From Deltaproteobacteria bacterium (GTDB taxonomy: Bacteria > Desulfobacterota > B13-G15 > RBG-16-54-18): a stretch of 32,950 bases of DNA. The notes below the pieces were generated by a model. The model was not told the DNA's origin and did no database searches. It worked only from the letters and a program-made list of their open reading frames with translations. The stretch is from assembly GCA_030672385.1 (NCBI GenBank), contig DAOVGN010000094.1, positions 1-32,950 on the forward strand, given 5' to 3'. The number at the start of each line of letters is the position of its first letter. Position 1 is the first letter of the stretch. Positions 10,194 to 19,573 of this stretch are shown here, one piece after another. A program made the translations under genes and the position numbers.

Positions 10194-10411
10194 CTGAAAG
10201 GTGTCAAATAGTTGATGGATAACTCATCCCCAAGACTGCGCAGGATCTCCCTTATCTCCTCCTTTTGGTGGGGAGGGAACATTAGTTCTACGATACCTTT
10301 TTTGGGGTCAACGGTCCTCATTGTAGCTACCCCTTCATAAGACTCTAGGACGAACGTGAGGAAGGCTATTTCCCGGGGTGGTATTTGAATGAGGATGGTA
10401 ATGGCATTCAT
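10190..10411 (-). CDS. Small protein resembling the DUF4911 family
   Basis: 73 aa; IQIPPREIAFLTFVLESYEGVATMRTVDPKKGIVELM. Confidence 0.6.
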   Translation of the reverse strand: MNAITILIQIPPREIAFLTFVLESYEGVATMRTVDPKKGIVELMFPPHQKEEIREILRSLGDELSINYLTPFS

Positions 10412-10430
10412 CGAAAGAGCGCCAAGGATG

Positions 10431-11699
10431 TTATTTCATTAACACCTCTTCGGGGTGGGCTATTTTCCCCTTTATAGCACTGGCTGCGGCCACAGCAGGG
10501 TTGGAGAGATAGACCTGGCTGGCGGGGTGCCCCATCCTCCCCACGAAGTTACGGTTGGTGGTGGCGATGGCTACCTCCCCTGCTCCCAAGACACCCATGT
10601 GGCCGCCGAGACAGGGACCACAGGTGGGAGTGCTTACCACCCCCCCAGCCTCCACAAAGATTTCCAATAGTCCCTCCCGGAGGGCCTGCAGATATATCTC
10701 TTGGGTGGCAGGGATCACGATGAGACGGATATATGGAGCTACTTGTTTCCCTCGGATGATGTGGGCTGCGACCCTTAGATCCTCTAGTCTCCCGTTGGTG
10801 CAAGAGCCGATGACCACCTGATTTATCTCTACACCAGACACTTCCCTTACCCCCTTCACATTGGCTGGGGATGAGGGACAGGCCACCTGGGGTTCGGTCC
10901 GTGAGATATCGTATTCCTTCACCTCTGCATAGTGGGCGTCTTTGTCGTTGTGGTGGAGTTTATACCCCTTTTCGATCCTCCCCCTGAGGTATTCCAAGGT
11001 GATCTCATCGAGGGGGAAGATGCCATTTTTCCCACCGGCCTCGATGACCATGTTGGCCATGGTAAACCTCCCTGCCATCTCCAGGGCAGAGATGGCCTCA
11101 CCTGTAAACTCCATAGCCCGATAGAGGGCTCCATCCACCCCTACCTTTCCGATGGTGTAGAGGATGAGGTCTTTTCCTCCTACCCATGGCTGCCAACTTC
11201 CATAGTAGACGAACTGTATCGTCTCGGGGACCCGGAGCCATATTTCTCCGATGGCCATCGCAGCAGCCAGATCAGTGCTCCCCACACCTGTGGCGAAGGC
11301 CCCGACTGCACCGTAGGTGCACGTATGGCTGTCGGCCCCGACGACCAGATCACCGGGCCCCACTAGTCCCTTTTCGGGCAACAAGACGTGTTCAATCCCC
11401 ATCCGCCCCACTTCAAAATAGTGGCTCAGCCCCTGCTCTTGGGCGAACTCCCGTACCAGCCGACATTGCTCGGCTGACTGGATATCCTTGTTAGGGGTGA
11501 AATGATCGGGCACCAGGATCACCTTGTCCCTATCAAAGACCCTTTTCCCCCCCACCTCTCTGAAGGCCTCGATGGCCAAGGGGGCGGTGATGTCATTACC
11601 CAAGGCCACATCCACCTTGGCGTTAATGATCTGTCCTGGAGCTACCTCCTTCAGGTCGGCATGCTCCGCCAGGATCTTTTCGGTGATAGTCATGCCCAT
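10431..11699 (-). CDS. leuC: 3-isopropylmalate dehydratase large subunit (LeuC/HacA-type aconitase family)
   Basis: [59 protein letters not shown]. Confidence 0.93.
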   Translation of the reverse strand: MGMTITEKILAEHADLKEVAPGQIINAKVDVALGNDITAPLAIEAFREVGGKRVFDRDKVILVPDHFTPNKDIQSAEQCRLVREFAQEQGLSHYFEVGRMGIEHVLLPEKGLVGPGDLVVGADSHTCTYGAVGAFATGVGSTDLAAAMAIGEIWLRVPETIQFVYYGSWQPWVGGKDLILYTIGKVGVDGALYRAMEFTGEAISALEMAGRFTMANMVIEAGGKNGIFPLDEITLEYLRGRIEKGYKLHHNDKDAHYAEVKEYDISRTEPQVACPSSPANVKGVREVSGVEINQVVIGSCTNGRLEDLRVAAHIIRGKQVAPYIRLIVIPATQEIYLQALREGLLEIFVEAGGVVSTPTCGPCLGGHMGVLGAGEVAIATTNRNFVGRMGHPASQVYLSNPAVAAASAIKGKIAHPEEVLMK

Positions 11700-11702
11700 T
11701 AT

Positions 11703-13229
11703 TTAAAGTCCTTGTAGCCTCTTTTTCCGGTACTCCAGCTTGTTCAGGGCGTTGATGTAGGCCTTGGCGCTGGCGATGATGATATCGGTACTGGCACCTT
11801 GGCCTATGGTCGTTTGACCATCTTCCTCTATCCCCACCGTTACCTCTCCCTGGGCATCAGTTCCACCGGTGATAGCCGCCACCGCAAACCGCACCAATCT
11901 GCTCTTGGAGTTGGTGATATGCTGGATGGTCTTCAAGGCTGCATCCACCGGTCCATCTCCGAAGCCAGCATCCTGAACGAGCTTTCCATCTACCTCCATC
12001 TGGACAGTGGCCGTTGGGATGGTGACCGTTCCACTTTGGACATTGATGTTGATCAACTTATACTTGTCCGGAACCCTGAAGATCTCATCCTCCACAATGG
12101 TCATTATATCTTCATCATAGACCACCTTTTTTTGGTCGGCCACCTTCTTGAAACGTTTAAAGGCGACGTCCAATTCCGCACTGCTCAACTCATACCCCAG
12201 CTCTCCTAATTTTTCTCGAAAGGCGTGTCTGCCTGAATGCTTACCGAGGACTAAGGAACTCTTGGGGATGCCAACAGACTCAGGTGTCATAATCTCGTAG
12301 GTGGTTTTTTCCTTAAGGATCCCATCCTGATGTATCCCCGCCTCATGGGCGAAGGCATTGGTCCCCACAACGGCCTTATTTGGTTGCACCACCATCCCTG
12401 TAATGGTGGAGACCAGACGACTGACGGGAAATATCTGTTCAGTATGTATGTCAGTGTAGAAGTCGAGGAGGTCTTTTCTGACCCTGATGGTCATGACGAT
12501 CTCTTCCAAGGAGGCGTTCCCCGCCCTTTCCCCTATACCGTTTATGGTGCACTCCGCCTGCCGTGCACCGCTCTCTATGGCGGCCAGGGAGTTGGCCACC
12601 GCCAGCCCCAGGTCGTTGTGACAGTGGACGCTGATGGTTGCCTTATCGATATTGGGGACCCGTTCTTTAATGGTCCTGATGATTCGGCTGAACTCCGAGG
12701 GGATGGTATAACCCACGGTGTCGGGTATGTTGATCGTGGTGGCCCCCGCCTCGATTGCCACCTCAATAACCCGACAGAGGTATTCGAGGTCACTCCGGGT
12801 GGCATCCTCAGTGGAGAACTCCACATTCTCTGTGTATCCCTTGGCGTGGGAGACCGCCCGCACCACATCCTCCAGCACCTGCTCCCTTGTCTTTTTGAGT
12901 TTGTGCCTCAGGTGAATATCAGAGGTAGCGATAAAGGTATGGATCCGAGGGCGTTTGGCGTACCGTACCGCACCCCAGGCCCGATCGATATCGGTGATAT
13001 CTGCCCTGGCCAAGGCAGCGATCTCGCACCCCTCTATGGCCTTGGAGATGGCCTCTACGGCCTCGAAATCCCCATCAGAGGCCATGGGGAAGCCTGCCTC
13101 AATCACATCGACGTTTAATTTCTCCAGTTGCTTGGCCACCCTGAGCTTTTCCTCCACATTCATCGAGGCCCCAGGTGACTGTTCCCCATCCCTCAACGTA
13201 GTATCAAATATAACGATCTTTTCCCCCAT
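11703..13229 (-). CDS. leuA: 2-isopropylmalate synthase
   Basis: FDTTLRDGEQSPGASM, SVHCHNDLGLAVANSLAA, NGIGERAGNASLEE, C-terminal LeuA dimer domain. Confidence 0.96.
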   Translation of the reverse strand: MGEKIVIFDTTLRDGEQSPGASMNVEEKLRVAKQLEKLNVDVIEAGFPMASDGDFEAVEAISKAIEGCEIAALARADITDIDRAWGAVRYAKRPRIHTFIATSDIHLRHKLKKTREQVLEDVVRAVSHAKGYTENVEFSTEDATRSDLEYLCRVIEVAIEAGATTINIPDTVGYTIPSEFSRIIRTIKERVPNIDKATISVHCHNDLGLAVANSLAAIESGARQAECTINGIGERAGNASLEEIVMTIRVRKDLLDFYTDIHTEQIFPVSRLVSTITGMVVQPNKAVVGTNAFAHEAGIHQDGILKEKTTYEIMTPESVGIPKSSLVLGKHSGRHAFREKLGELGYELSSAELDVAFKRFKKVADQKKVVYDEDIMTIVEDEIFRVPDKYKLININVQSGTVTIPTATVQMEVDGKLVQDAGFGDGPVDAALKTIQHITNSKSRLVRFAVAAITGGTDAQGEVTVGIEEDGQTTIGQGASTDIIIASAKAYINALNKLEYRKKRLQGL

Positions 13230-13276
13230 AAAAAAACTCCCTTTCTGCCTTACATTCCAAAGGAAAAGTGAAGGTT

Positions 13277-13305
13277 ATTATAGGATTTTTAAGGGGGGTT
13301 GTAAA
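13277..13305 (-). promoter_or_regulatory. Sigma-70-type promoter for leuA
   Basis: Minus strand TTTACA - 17 bp - TATAAT. Confidence 0.7.
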
Positions 13306-13332
13306 GGCGTTTAAATATTTTGATAAAACCCT

Positions 13333-13361
13333 TTGACAAGGCCAAAAATATAAGGTATGTT
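13333..13361 (+). promoter_or_regulatory. Sigma-70-type promoter for the tetR-RND operon
   Basis: TTGACA (13333-13338) - 17 bp - TATGTT (13356-13361). Confidence 0.75.
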
Positions 13362-13367
13362 TTATGG

Positions 13368-13386
13368 TGACGGACTCGTCAGTCCA
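13368..13386. promoter_or_regulatory. Interleaved TetR-family operator at the predicted transcription start
   Basis: TGACGGACTCGTCAGTCCA contains the symmetric pattern GACNGACNNGTCNGTC; also TGACG-GACT-CGTCA and GGACT-CGTC-AGTCC as two overlapping palindromes 4 bp apart. Confidence 0.7.
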
Positions 13387-13405
13387 CTTAAAGGGAGATT
13401 ATAAA

Positions 13406-14038
13406 ATGAAGATTACAGATAAAGCAAAGAGAAAAGCACTTACCCAAATGAGGCAAAAACAGATACTTGATGTCGCAGCTCGTGTTTTTTCTAAAAAAGG
13501 ATTTGCCCGTACCCAGGTTGATGAAATAGCAGATCAGGCAGGTCTAGGTAAGGGAACAGTTTATCGGTATTTTAACGACAAAAAGGACCTCTTTCTCTCT
13601 GTTGTAGATAGAGGCATAGAAAATTTAAAGGATTTGGTATTAGAAGCGATGGCAAATGAAAAAGAACCCCTAGATAAGATCAAGAAAGCGATAGAGACAT
13701 ATTTAAGATTTTTTGAGGGACACTCAAACCTTATTGGAATATTAATTCATGAACAGAGTGAGTTTCAAAAGAGGATACAGAAAAGATATTTTGACCGTTA
13801 TTATGAGCACATCAATAAAATGGAAGAGGTATTCAGACAAGGCATAGCCAAAGGTCAGATAAAGAAAATAGATGTCAGGGGTGCGATCGGCATTTTGACA
13901 AATATGCTCAATGGTCTCGTCTATATGTGGCAGATAGAAGGTAGAAAATACCCGATTACAGAGAAGCTTCCTATGTTTTTGAAGATATACTTTACAGGCA
14001 TAGTTAAGGATAGACAGTCGAGAGAGGCTTACATATGA
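13406..14038 (+). CDS. TetR/AcrR family transcriptional regulator (start MKITDKAKRK; the 13364 start would lie before the predicted transcription start)
   Basis: ILDVAARVFSKKGFARTQVDEIADQAGLGKGTVYRYFNDKKDLFLSV HTH domain. Confidence 0.92.
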   Translation: MKITDKAKRKALTQMRQKQILDVAARVFSKKGFARTQVDEIADQAGLGKGTVYRYFNDKKDLFLSVVDRGIENLKDLVLEAMANEKEPLDKIKKAIETYLRFFEGHSNLIGILIHEQSEFQKRIQKRYFDRYYEHINKMEEVFRQGIAKGQIKKIDVRGAIGILTNMLNGLVYMWQIEGRKYPITEKLPMFLKIYFTGIVKDRQSREAYI

Positions 14039-15447
14039 ACTCCCTTAGAAATTTTGTTTTATCGTACAGTAAGATTGGTATTGCTAACGGGGTGAAGTAT
14101 ACAGCTGCACTTGTCTTATTATTTTTTTTACCAATAAATTCTTATGCTGACGAAGCTAAAGTGAACCCAGAGGCACTTACTTTAGAAGAGAGCATCGATA
14201 TAGCCTTAAAAAATAACCCTGCCTTGAAGGCTACCTCAGAAAAAATCATTGGTGCTAAAGAAAAAAGTTGGGAGGTAAAGACTTTGTTTTTGCCAAAACT
14301 TAAAGCAGAATCTTCCTATACCCATCTAAACAAACCTCCGAGTTTAGATTTAGAAGCAGGCGTTCTTACACCACAGGCCCTCTCAATAAAGATCGGTGAT
14401 GATGATATGTATAATGCCCAGGCTGTGGTCCAACAGCCACTCTTTACAGGAGGCAAGATCCTTTCTTTAAATAAGCAAGCAAGAAATAATTTAGAAGCCA
14501 CAAAATATAATTATGAAGGGGCAAAGCAAAATCTAATCTTACAGGTTAAAGAGGCCTATTTTGGGATATTAGTGACCCAAAAGTATAGGGAAGTCTGTCA
14601 GGATGCAGTAGAGCAGATGAAGGCGCATCTCGAGACAGTGAGGGGTCTCTATAACGCCGGTATTGTTCCTCATATCGACCTTTTGAGAACAGAGGTGCAG
14701 TTGGCAAATGCAGAGCAGGCGCTCATTAAGGCTGAAAATGGCGTTGAGTTAGCAAAGTCTCTATTTAACACCATATTAGGTAGAGACCTAAATTCGCCTG
14801 TGAAGGTAGTTGATGTATTTGAGATTATAGAACAAGATTATGACTTAGACCAATTATTTAAACTAGCTCAAGAACATCGGCCTGAGATCTATAAGATGAA
14901 GCACAATATTGAAATGGCCAAGGCTGGTATTGGCGTAGCTCAAAGTAACTACTGGCCACAAGTAGGACTTTTTGGAAACTATAGATACCATAAGGGTGAT
15001 GAGCCTATTGTAGAATGGAGAGAAGACTGGATGGTAGGCGTAAATGTTAGTGTGAACGTCTGGAATTGGGGTGAAACTAAGGCACAGGTAGGGCAGGCAA
15101 AGGCTGCTTTAAGAGAATTAGAACATCTAGAAACCCAACTAAAAGATGGAATTGCTTTGGAGGTAAAGGGCGCCCTATTAAATCTTGAAGAGGCTAAAAA
15201 GAGAATCAAGGTATCAGAGAAAGCGGTAATCCAGGCCCAAGAAAGTCTGAACAGTGCACAAATTGGGTATAAAAATGGTCGAGTAGACAATGTAGAAGTG
15301 CTAGCTGCTCAATTAGCTTTAACTGAAAGCCAGACAAATAATCTTGAGGCAATATATAATTATATTTTGAGCCAGGCAAGATTAGAAAAGGCAACAGGCA
15401 TGCCTGCCGAAGTTTTAGCGAGGGCAGAGAAATCAGGAGGCGAATAA
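14035..15447 (+). CDS. TolC-family outer membrane efflux protein
   Basis: Signal-like N terminus, LTLEESIDIALKNNPALKA, QQPLFTGGKI, VNVWNWGETKAQV; ATGA overlap with tetR. Confidence 0.92.
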   Translation: MNSLRNFVLSYSKIGIANGVKYTAALVLLFFLPINSYADEAKVNPEALTLEESIDIALKNNPALKATSEKIIGAKEKSWEVKTLFLPKLKAESSYTHLNKPPSLDLEAGVLTPQALSIKIGDDDMYNAQAVVQQPLFTGGKILSLNKQARNNLEATKYNYEGAKQNLILQVKEAYFGILVTQKYREVCQDAVEQMKAHLETVRGLYNAGIVPHIDLLRTEVQLANAEQALIKAENGVELAKSLFNTILGRDLNSPVKVVDVFEIIEQDYDLDQLFKLAQEHRPEIYKMKHNIEMAKAGIGVAQSNYWPQVGLFGNYRYHKGDEPIVEWREDWMVGVNVSVNVWNWGETKAQVGQAKAALRELEHLETQLKDGIALEVKGALLNLEEAKKRIKVSEKAVIQAQESLNSAQIGYKNGRVDNVEVLAAQLALTESQTNNLEAIYNYILSQARLEKATGMPAEVLARAEKSGGE

Positions 15448-15449
15448 CT

Positions 15450-16361
15450 ATGAAGAGACCTATAATTTGGGCATTGATAATTTTCTTAGTAGCACTGGGC
15501 GGTTTTAAAATTATTAAGATTATAAGAGGTGATAATGATAAGAGTCAAGAAGAGGTAATGGTTCCCACTGTTAAAGTAGCTCAAGTTATAAAAGGTGAAG
15601 TTGAAGATAAGATATCTTGCGTAGGTAATATTGCTGGCCAAGAAATGGTGACCTTGATGAGCAAGATTCCAGGGAAGATTGATAGCTTTCTTGTTAAGGA
15701 AGGCGATAAGGTAAAGAGGGATGATGTCTTGGTATTGATTGATAGAGATATAGAAGGCATGAAATATAAAAAGGCCTCGATTAAATCTCCGTTCAATGGG
15801 ATAGTAATAAAAAAATTTTTAGATGAAGGTTCCCAGGTTGAACCTAGTGTAAGTCCTATGATGAGGGTTCCAGTAATTATGGTAGCTAATATTGATACAA
15901 TAAAGGTCTTGGTAAACGTCTCTGAGAAATATTTAGGGAAATTAAGAGAAAAAACCGAGGCAAAGATTAAGGTAGATGCATATCCAGATGAGATTTTCCT
16001 TGGTGAAGTTACAAGGATTGCTCCTTTGGTTGACCTTACTACAAGAACTGCTGAGGTGGAGGTAAGGGTTCCTAATAAAGAGCATCGGCTTAAGCCGGGG
16101 ATGTTTGCCAGAGTAAGTATTATATTAGAGAAAAAAGAAGACGCACTCATCGTGCCTATTAAGGCAGTGCTTAATGAGAATGGCTGTAATTTCGTCTTTG
16201 TAGATAATGATAATGTGGCTCATAAAAAAGAAGTAAAAACAGGTATATATCAAAAAGACTCGGTGGAAATAGTTGAGGGATTAAAAGAAGCTGATTGGGT
16301 AATTATCGAAGGTAACTACGGTTTAAAAGACGGCGCTAAAGTGGAGATAAAGAAGGACTAA
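15450..16361 (+). CDS. RND efflux periplasmic adaptor (membrane fusion protein), short form without the alpha-hairpin
   Basis: Lipoyl halves KIDSFLVKEGDKVKRDDVLVLID and IKSPFNGIVIKKFLDEGSQVEPS; beta-barrel LTTRTAEVEVRVPNKEHRLKPGMFARV. Confidence 0.9.
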   Translation: MKRPIIWALIIFLVALGGFKIIKIIRGDNDKSQEEVMVPTVKVAQVIKGEVEDKISCVGNIAGQEMVTLMSKIPGKIDSFLVKEGDKVKRDDVLVLIDRDIEGMKYKKASIKSPFNGIVIKKFLDEGSQVEPSVSPMMRVPVIMVANIDTIKVLVNVSEKYLGKLREKTEAKIKVDAYPDEIFLGEVTRIAPLVDLTTRTAEVEVRVPNKEHRLKPGMFARVSIILEKKEDALIVPIKAVLNENGCNFVFVDNDNVAHKKEVKTGIYQKDSVEIVEGLKEADWVIIEGNYGLKDGAKVEIKKD

Positions 16362-16364
16362 ATT

Positions 16365-19300
16365 ATGAAGTTACCTGAATTTTCTGTTAATCGCTCGGTT
16401 ACGGTTTTGATGTTAATTGGCATCATTGTCGTCTTTGGGATAGTATCCCTATCCAGATTAACAGTAGAGGTTATGCCTGATTTGACCTATCCTACGGCCT
16501 CGGTTATTACCACCTATGGAGGTGCTGCCTCTGAGGATATAGAAACATTGGTTACTAAGTCCATTGAGGCAGCAGTAAGTAAGGTCAAAAATGTCAAGAC
16601 CGTGGACTCTATCTCCCAAGAAGAGATCTCCATTGTAATGGTGGAGTTTGAGTGGGGCACTAATATAGATTTTGCTACCCAGGATATACGCGATGCCATT
16701 GGGGTAATTGAAGAGTTTCTCCCTGAAGATGTAGATAAGCCTATCGTTGTCAAGTTTGACCCATCTCTTATCCCTGTGATTGCCTATGGTATCACTGGAG
16801 AACGGGATTTAAGAGATTTAAGGACCTTGGTTAAGGACCAGATAAAGGACCGTCTCGAGATGGTCGATGGCGTGGCTAACTGTATGATTATGGGCGGAAG
16901 GGAGAGGGAGATTCAGGTAAGGATTGATAGAGAAAAACTTGAAGCACTCAAGATCTCCATTCAGCAGGTGATATCTACTTTAAGACATGAAAACCTTGAC
17001 CTCTCTGGTGGACATATCACCAGGGGCTATACAGAATATCTTCTACGCACACTGGGAGAATTTGAGAACTTAGACCAGATAAGAGACACAGTAATTACTG
17101 TTAGAGACCAAAGGCCAGTATATCTAAAGGATCTTGCCGAGGTCTATGATACCCATACTGAAGTCCGAAACTATAGCCGCACTAATAAAAAGAACGGCCT
17201 CATATTAGCAGTTATCAAGGAATCTGGGGCAAATGACTTAGAGGTAGTAAATGGCGTAAAGAAAAAGCTAAAAGAGATAAAAAAAGACCTTCCCCCTGAT
17301 ATCAAGATATATATTGCCTTAGATCAGGGAAGGATAACTCAGTTAATGATTTCTACTACTGCCAATGATTGTATCTGGGGTGGACTTTTAGCGGTTGTAA
17401 TCCTTTTTTTATTTTTGCGCAATTGGAGGCCGACCTTAACCATTGCCTTGTCTATTCCATTGTCGATTTTAGCCACCTTTATCGCTGTCTATTTCTTAGG
17501 TTATAGCCTGAGTATAATGACGATGAGTGGTCTTGCCTTGGGTGTAGGTATGCTTGTCTCTAACGCCATTATTGTTATTGAGAATATCTTCCGGCATTTA
17601 GAAGAAGGAAAGAACAGAAATCAAGCAGCCATTGTAGGCACAAGTGAAGTGGGTATGGCGATCGCTGCTTCTACCCTTACTACTATTGCCGTCTTTTTGC
17701 CCCTAATCTATGCCACTGGTATTGCGGGAAAGCTTTCGAGGGGGTTGGCCCTTACTGTTACTGCTTCACTTATTGCCTCTTTATTTGTTGCCCTTACATT
17801 AGTTCCAATGATGGCCTCTAAGATATTTAAGAAGGAGAAGTCAAAGAAAGATTATGAACTCCATTTTGGTGAAAGGGGATTTAGTTTCTTAAAAGATTGG
17901 TATAAGAGGACTCTTGCCATTGCCCTTCGTCACCGCATCAAGGTTTGCGTAGTATCTATAGGGGTATTTGCCCTAGGTATGTGCCTTTTGCCTTTTGTGG
18001 GCAAAGAATTTATGCCAGTAATTGATCCAGGGTTAGTTATCGTTAAGGTTAAGATGCCTGTTGGCACAAGTCTTGAGGAGACAGACCGCATAGTTCAAAA
18101 AATAGAAGATATTATGCTTCGCCAGAAAGAAGCCGATGTTTTAGGGTCCTTTACCGGTTTAATGGAGGGGACAAAGTTAGATGTGGCTTTCAGCGGAAGT
18201 GGAATAGGCAATACGGGAGTGAACGAGGCGATGATATTTGCCCACCTGCTTGATAAAAGCAAAAGAAGGCGTTCCAGTATTGAGATACAAGATAGTATTC
18301 GTAAACAATTCCCTCGAATTGAGGGTGCCAAGATAGAATTTATTGATCTGGCCAGGTTCATTACTTCAGGAGGCACAGGCCAAATTCCTATTGAGATAAA
18401 GATATTTGGTAAGGACTTAGCAACACTTGAAAAAACAGCTGATGAGATTATGGCCAAGATAGAACCTATCCAAGGGCTCTATGATATAGATACTACCCTT
18501 CGCCATGGCAAGCCAGAATTGCAATTTGTAATAGATAGGGATAGAGCCTCTCAGTTAGGATTAAATGTTGGGCAAATCGCCTCTGTAATGCGGGCCAATT
18601 TTGAAGGTCAAGTTGCCACTCGCTTTAGGACCGCTGGTGATGAATTTGACCTGCGGGTGCAATATAGAGATGAAGATGCTCAAGACTTTGACGATGTAAA
18701 ACGTGCGGTTATTTTTTCAAGCCTTGGTTCTCAACATCATTTAGAGGATGTAGCGAAGGTTATTGAGGGCAAAGGCCCGGTTAAGCTTTACCGGGAAAAT
18801 CAAGCGAGAAAGACATCTGTTACTGCCAACTTCTCTGGCAGGGATTTAGGAAGCATATTAAATGATATAAAAACCAAGATAAAAGAGATAGATTTGCCCT
18901 CAGGATATTTTGTTGAATATGGCGGTGAGGCAAAACGAATGCGTGAAACATTCGTTGTCTTAGGCTCCGTATTTATTTTGGCAATCTTGTTAGTGTATAT
19001 GATCATGGCTGCACAGTTTGAATCGTTAGTGCATCCCTTTACAGTAATGTTTACTGTTCCCTTTGGCTTGACAGGTGTAATCTTAATACTGCTATTAACC
19101 GGCAATAGTCTTTCCATGGTTTCTCTATTAGGCGTCATAATCCTTGCCGGTGTTGTAGTTAATAACGGCATAGTCCTTGTAGATTACGTTAACCAACTTA
19201 GGGCTAAGGGCCTGAGTAAGGATGAAGCGCTTATCCAGGGTGGAGTTACTAAATTAAGAGCAGTTTTATTAACAGCAGCCACAGCCACATTTGGAATGCT

Positions 19301-19487
19301 TCCTATGGCTATAAGTAGGTCAGAAGGCTCAGAGCTGAGGTCTCCTATGGCCTTGGCAGTTATTGGAGGATTAGTGGTTTCTACCTTCTTGACATTAATA
19401 ATTGTGCCCACAGTTTACAGTATTTTAGATGATATCGCCCATCGAACTAGAAAAAAAGTAAGTAAGAGATTAGTTGGGGAAGAATAA
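16365..19487 (+). CDS. RND-family efflux permease (AcrB/HAE-like), 1040 aa
   Basis: SVNRSVTVLMLIGIIVVFGIVSL, PDLTYPTASV, GLALGVGMLV, VNNGIVLVDYVNQLRAKG, two RND repeats. Confidence 0.95.
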   Translation: MKLPEFSVNRSVTVLMLIGIIVVFGIVSLSRLTVEVMPDLTYPTASVITTYGGAASEDIETLVTKSIEAAVSKVKNVKTVDSISQEEISIVMVEFEWGTNIDFATQDIRDAIGVIEEFLPEDVDKPIVVKFDPSLIPVIAYGITGERDLRDLRTLVKDQIKDRLEMVDGVANCMIMGGREREIQVRIDREKLEALKISIQQVISTLRHENLDLSGGHITRGYTEYLLRTLGEFENLDQIRDTVITVRDQRPVYLKDLAEVYDTHTEVRNYSRTNKKNGLILAVIKESGANDLEVVNGVKKKLKEIKKDLPPDIKIYIALDQGRITQLMISTTANDCIWGGLLAVVILFLFLRNWRPTLTIALSIPLSILATFIAVYFLGYSLSIMTMSGLALGVGMLVSNAIIVIENIFRHLEEGKNRNQAAIVGTSEVGMAIAASTLTTIAVFLPLIYATGIAGKLSRGLALTVTASLIASLFVALTLVPMMASKIFKKEKSKKDYELHFGERGFSFLKDWYKRTLAIALRHRIKVCVVSIGVFALGMCLLPFVGKEFMPVIDPGLVIVKVKMPVGTSLEETDRIVQKIEDIMLRQKEADVLGSFTGLMEGTKLDVAFSGSGIGNTGVNEAMIFAHLLDKSKRRRSSIEIQDSIRKQFPRIEGAKIEFIDLARFITSGGTGQIPIEIKIFGKDLATLEKTADEIMAKIEPIQGLYDIDTTLRHGKPELQFVIDRDRASQLGLNVGQIASVMRANFEGQVATRFRTAGDEFDLRVQYRDEDAQDFDDVKRAVIFSSLGSQHHLEDVAKVIEGKGPVKLYRENQARKTSVTANFSGRDLGSILNDIKTKIKEIDLPSGYFVEYGGEAKRMRETFVVLGSVFILAILLVYMIMAAQFESLVHPFTVMFTVPFGLTGVILILLLTGNSLSMVSLLGVIILAGVVVNNGIVLVDYVNQLRAKGLSKDEALIQGGVTKLRAVLLTAATATFGMLPMAISRSEGSELRSPMALAVIGGLVVSTFLTLIIVPTVYSILDDIAHRTRKKVSKRLVGEE

Positions 19488-19520
19488 TAAAACCTTTTGA
19501 TAGGGGGAAGTCAAGGACAA

Positions 19521-19558
19521 AGTGAACTACCACCGAGCAGGTTCGGTGGTAGTTCACT
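19521..19558. repeat. Perfect 16-bp inverted repeat with 6-nt loop
   Basis: AGTGAACTACCACCGA - GCAGGT - TCGGTGGTAGTTCACT. Confidence 0.95.
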
Positions 19559-19573
19559 GTCAACCCCGTCCGG

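Noticed and set aside
12330-13118. 262-aa plus-strand ORF opposite leuA
   Set aside because: Shadow ORF of a clearly identified LeuA; no domain-like sequence.
13364-13405. Upstream start for tetR (MVTDSSVHLKGDYK)
   Set aside because: Overlaps the predicted -10/+1 and operator; the ATG at 13406 gives the usual TetR N terminus.
19521-19558. Hairpin as a classic Rho-independent terminator
   Set aside because: No U-tract follows on either strand.
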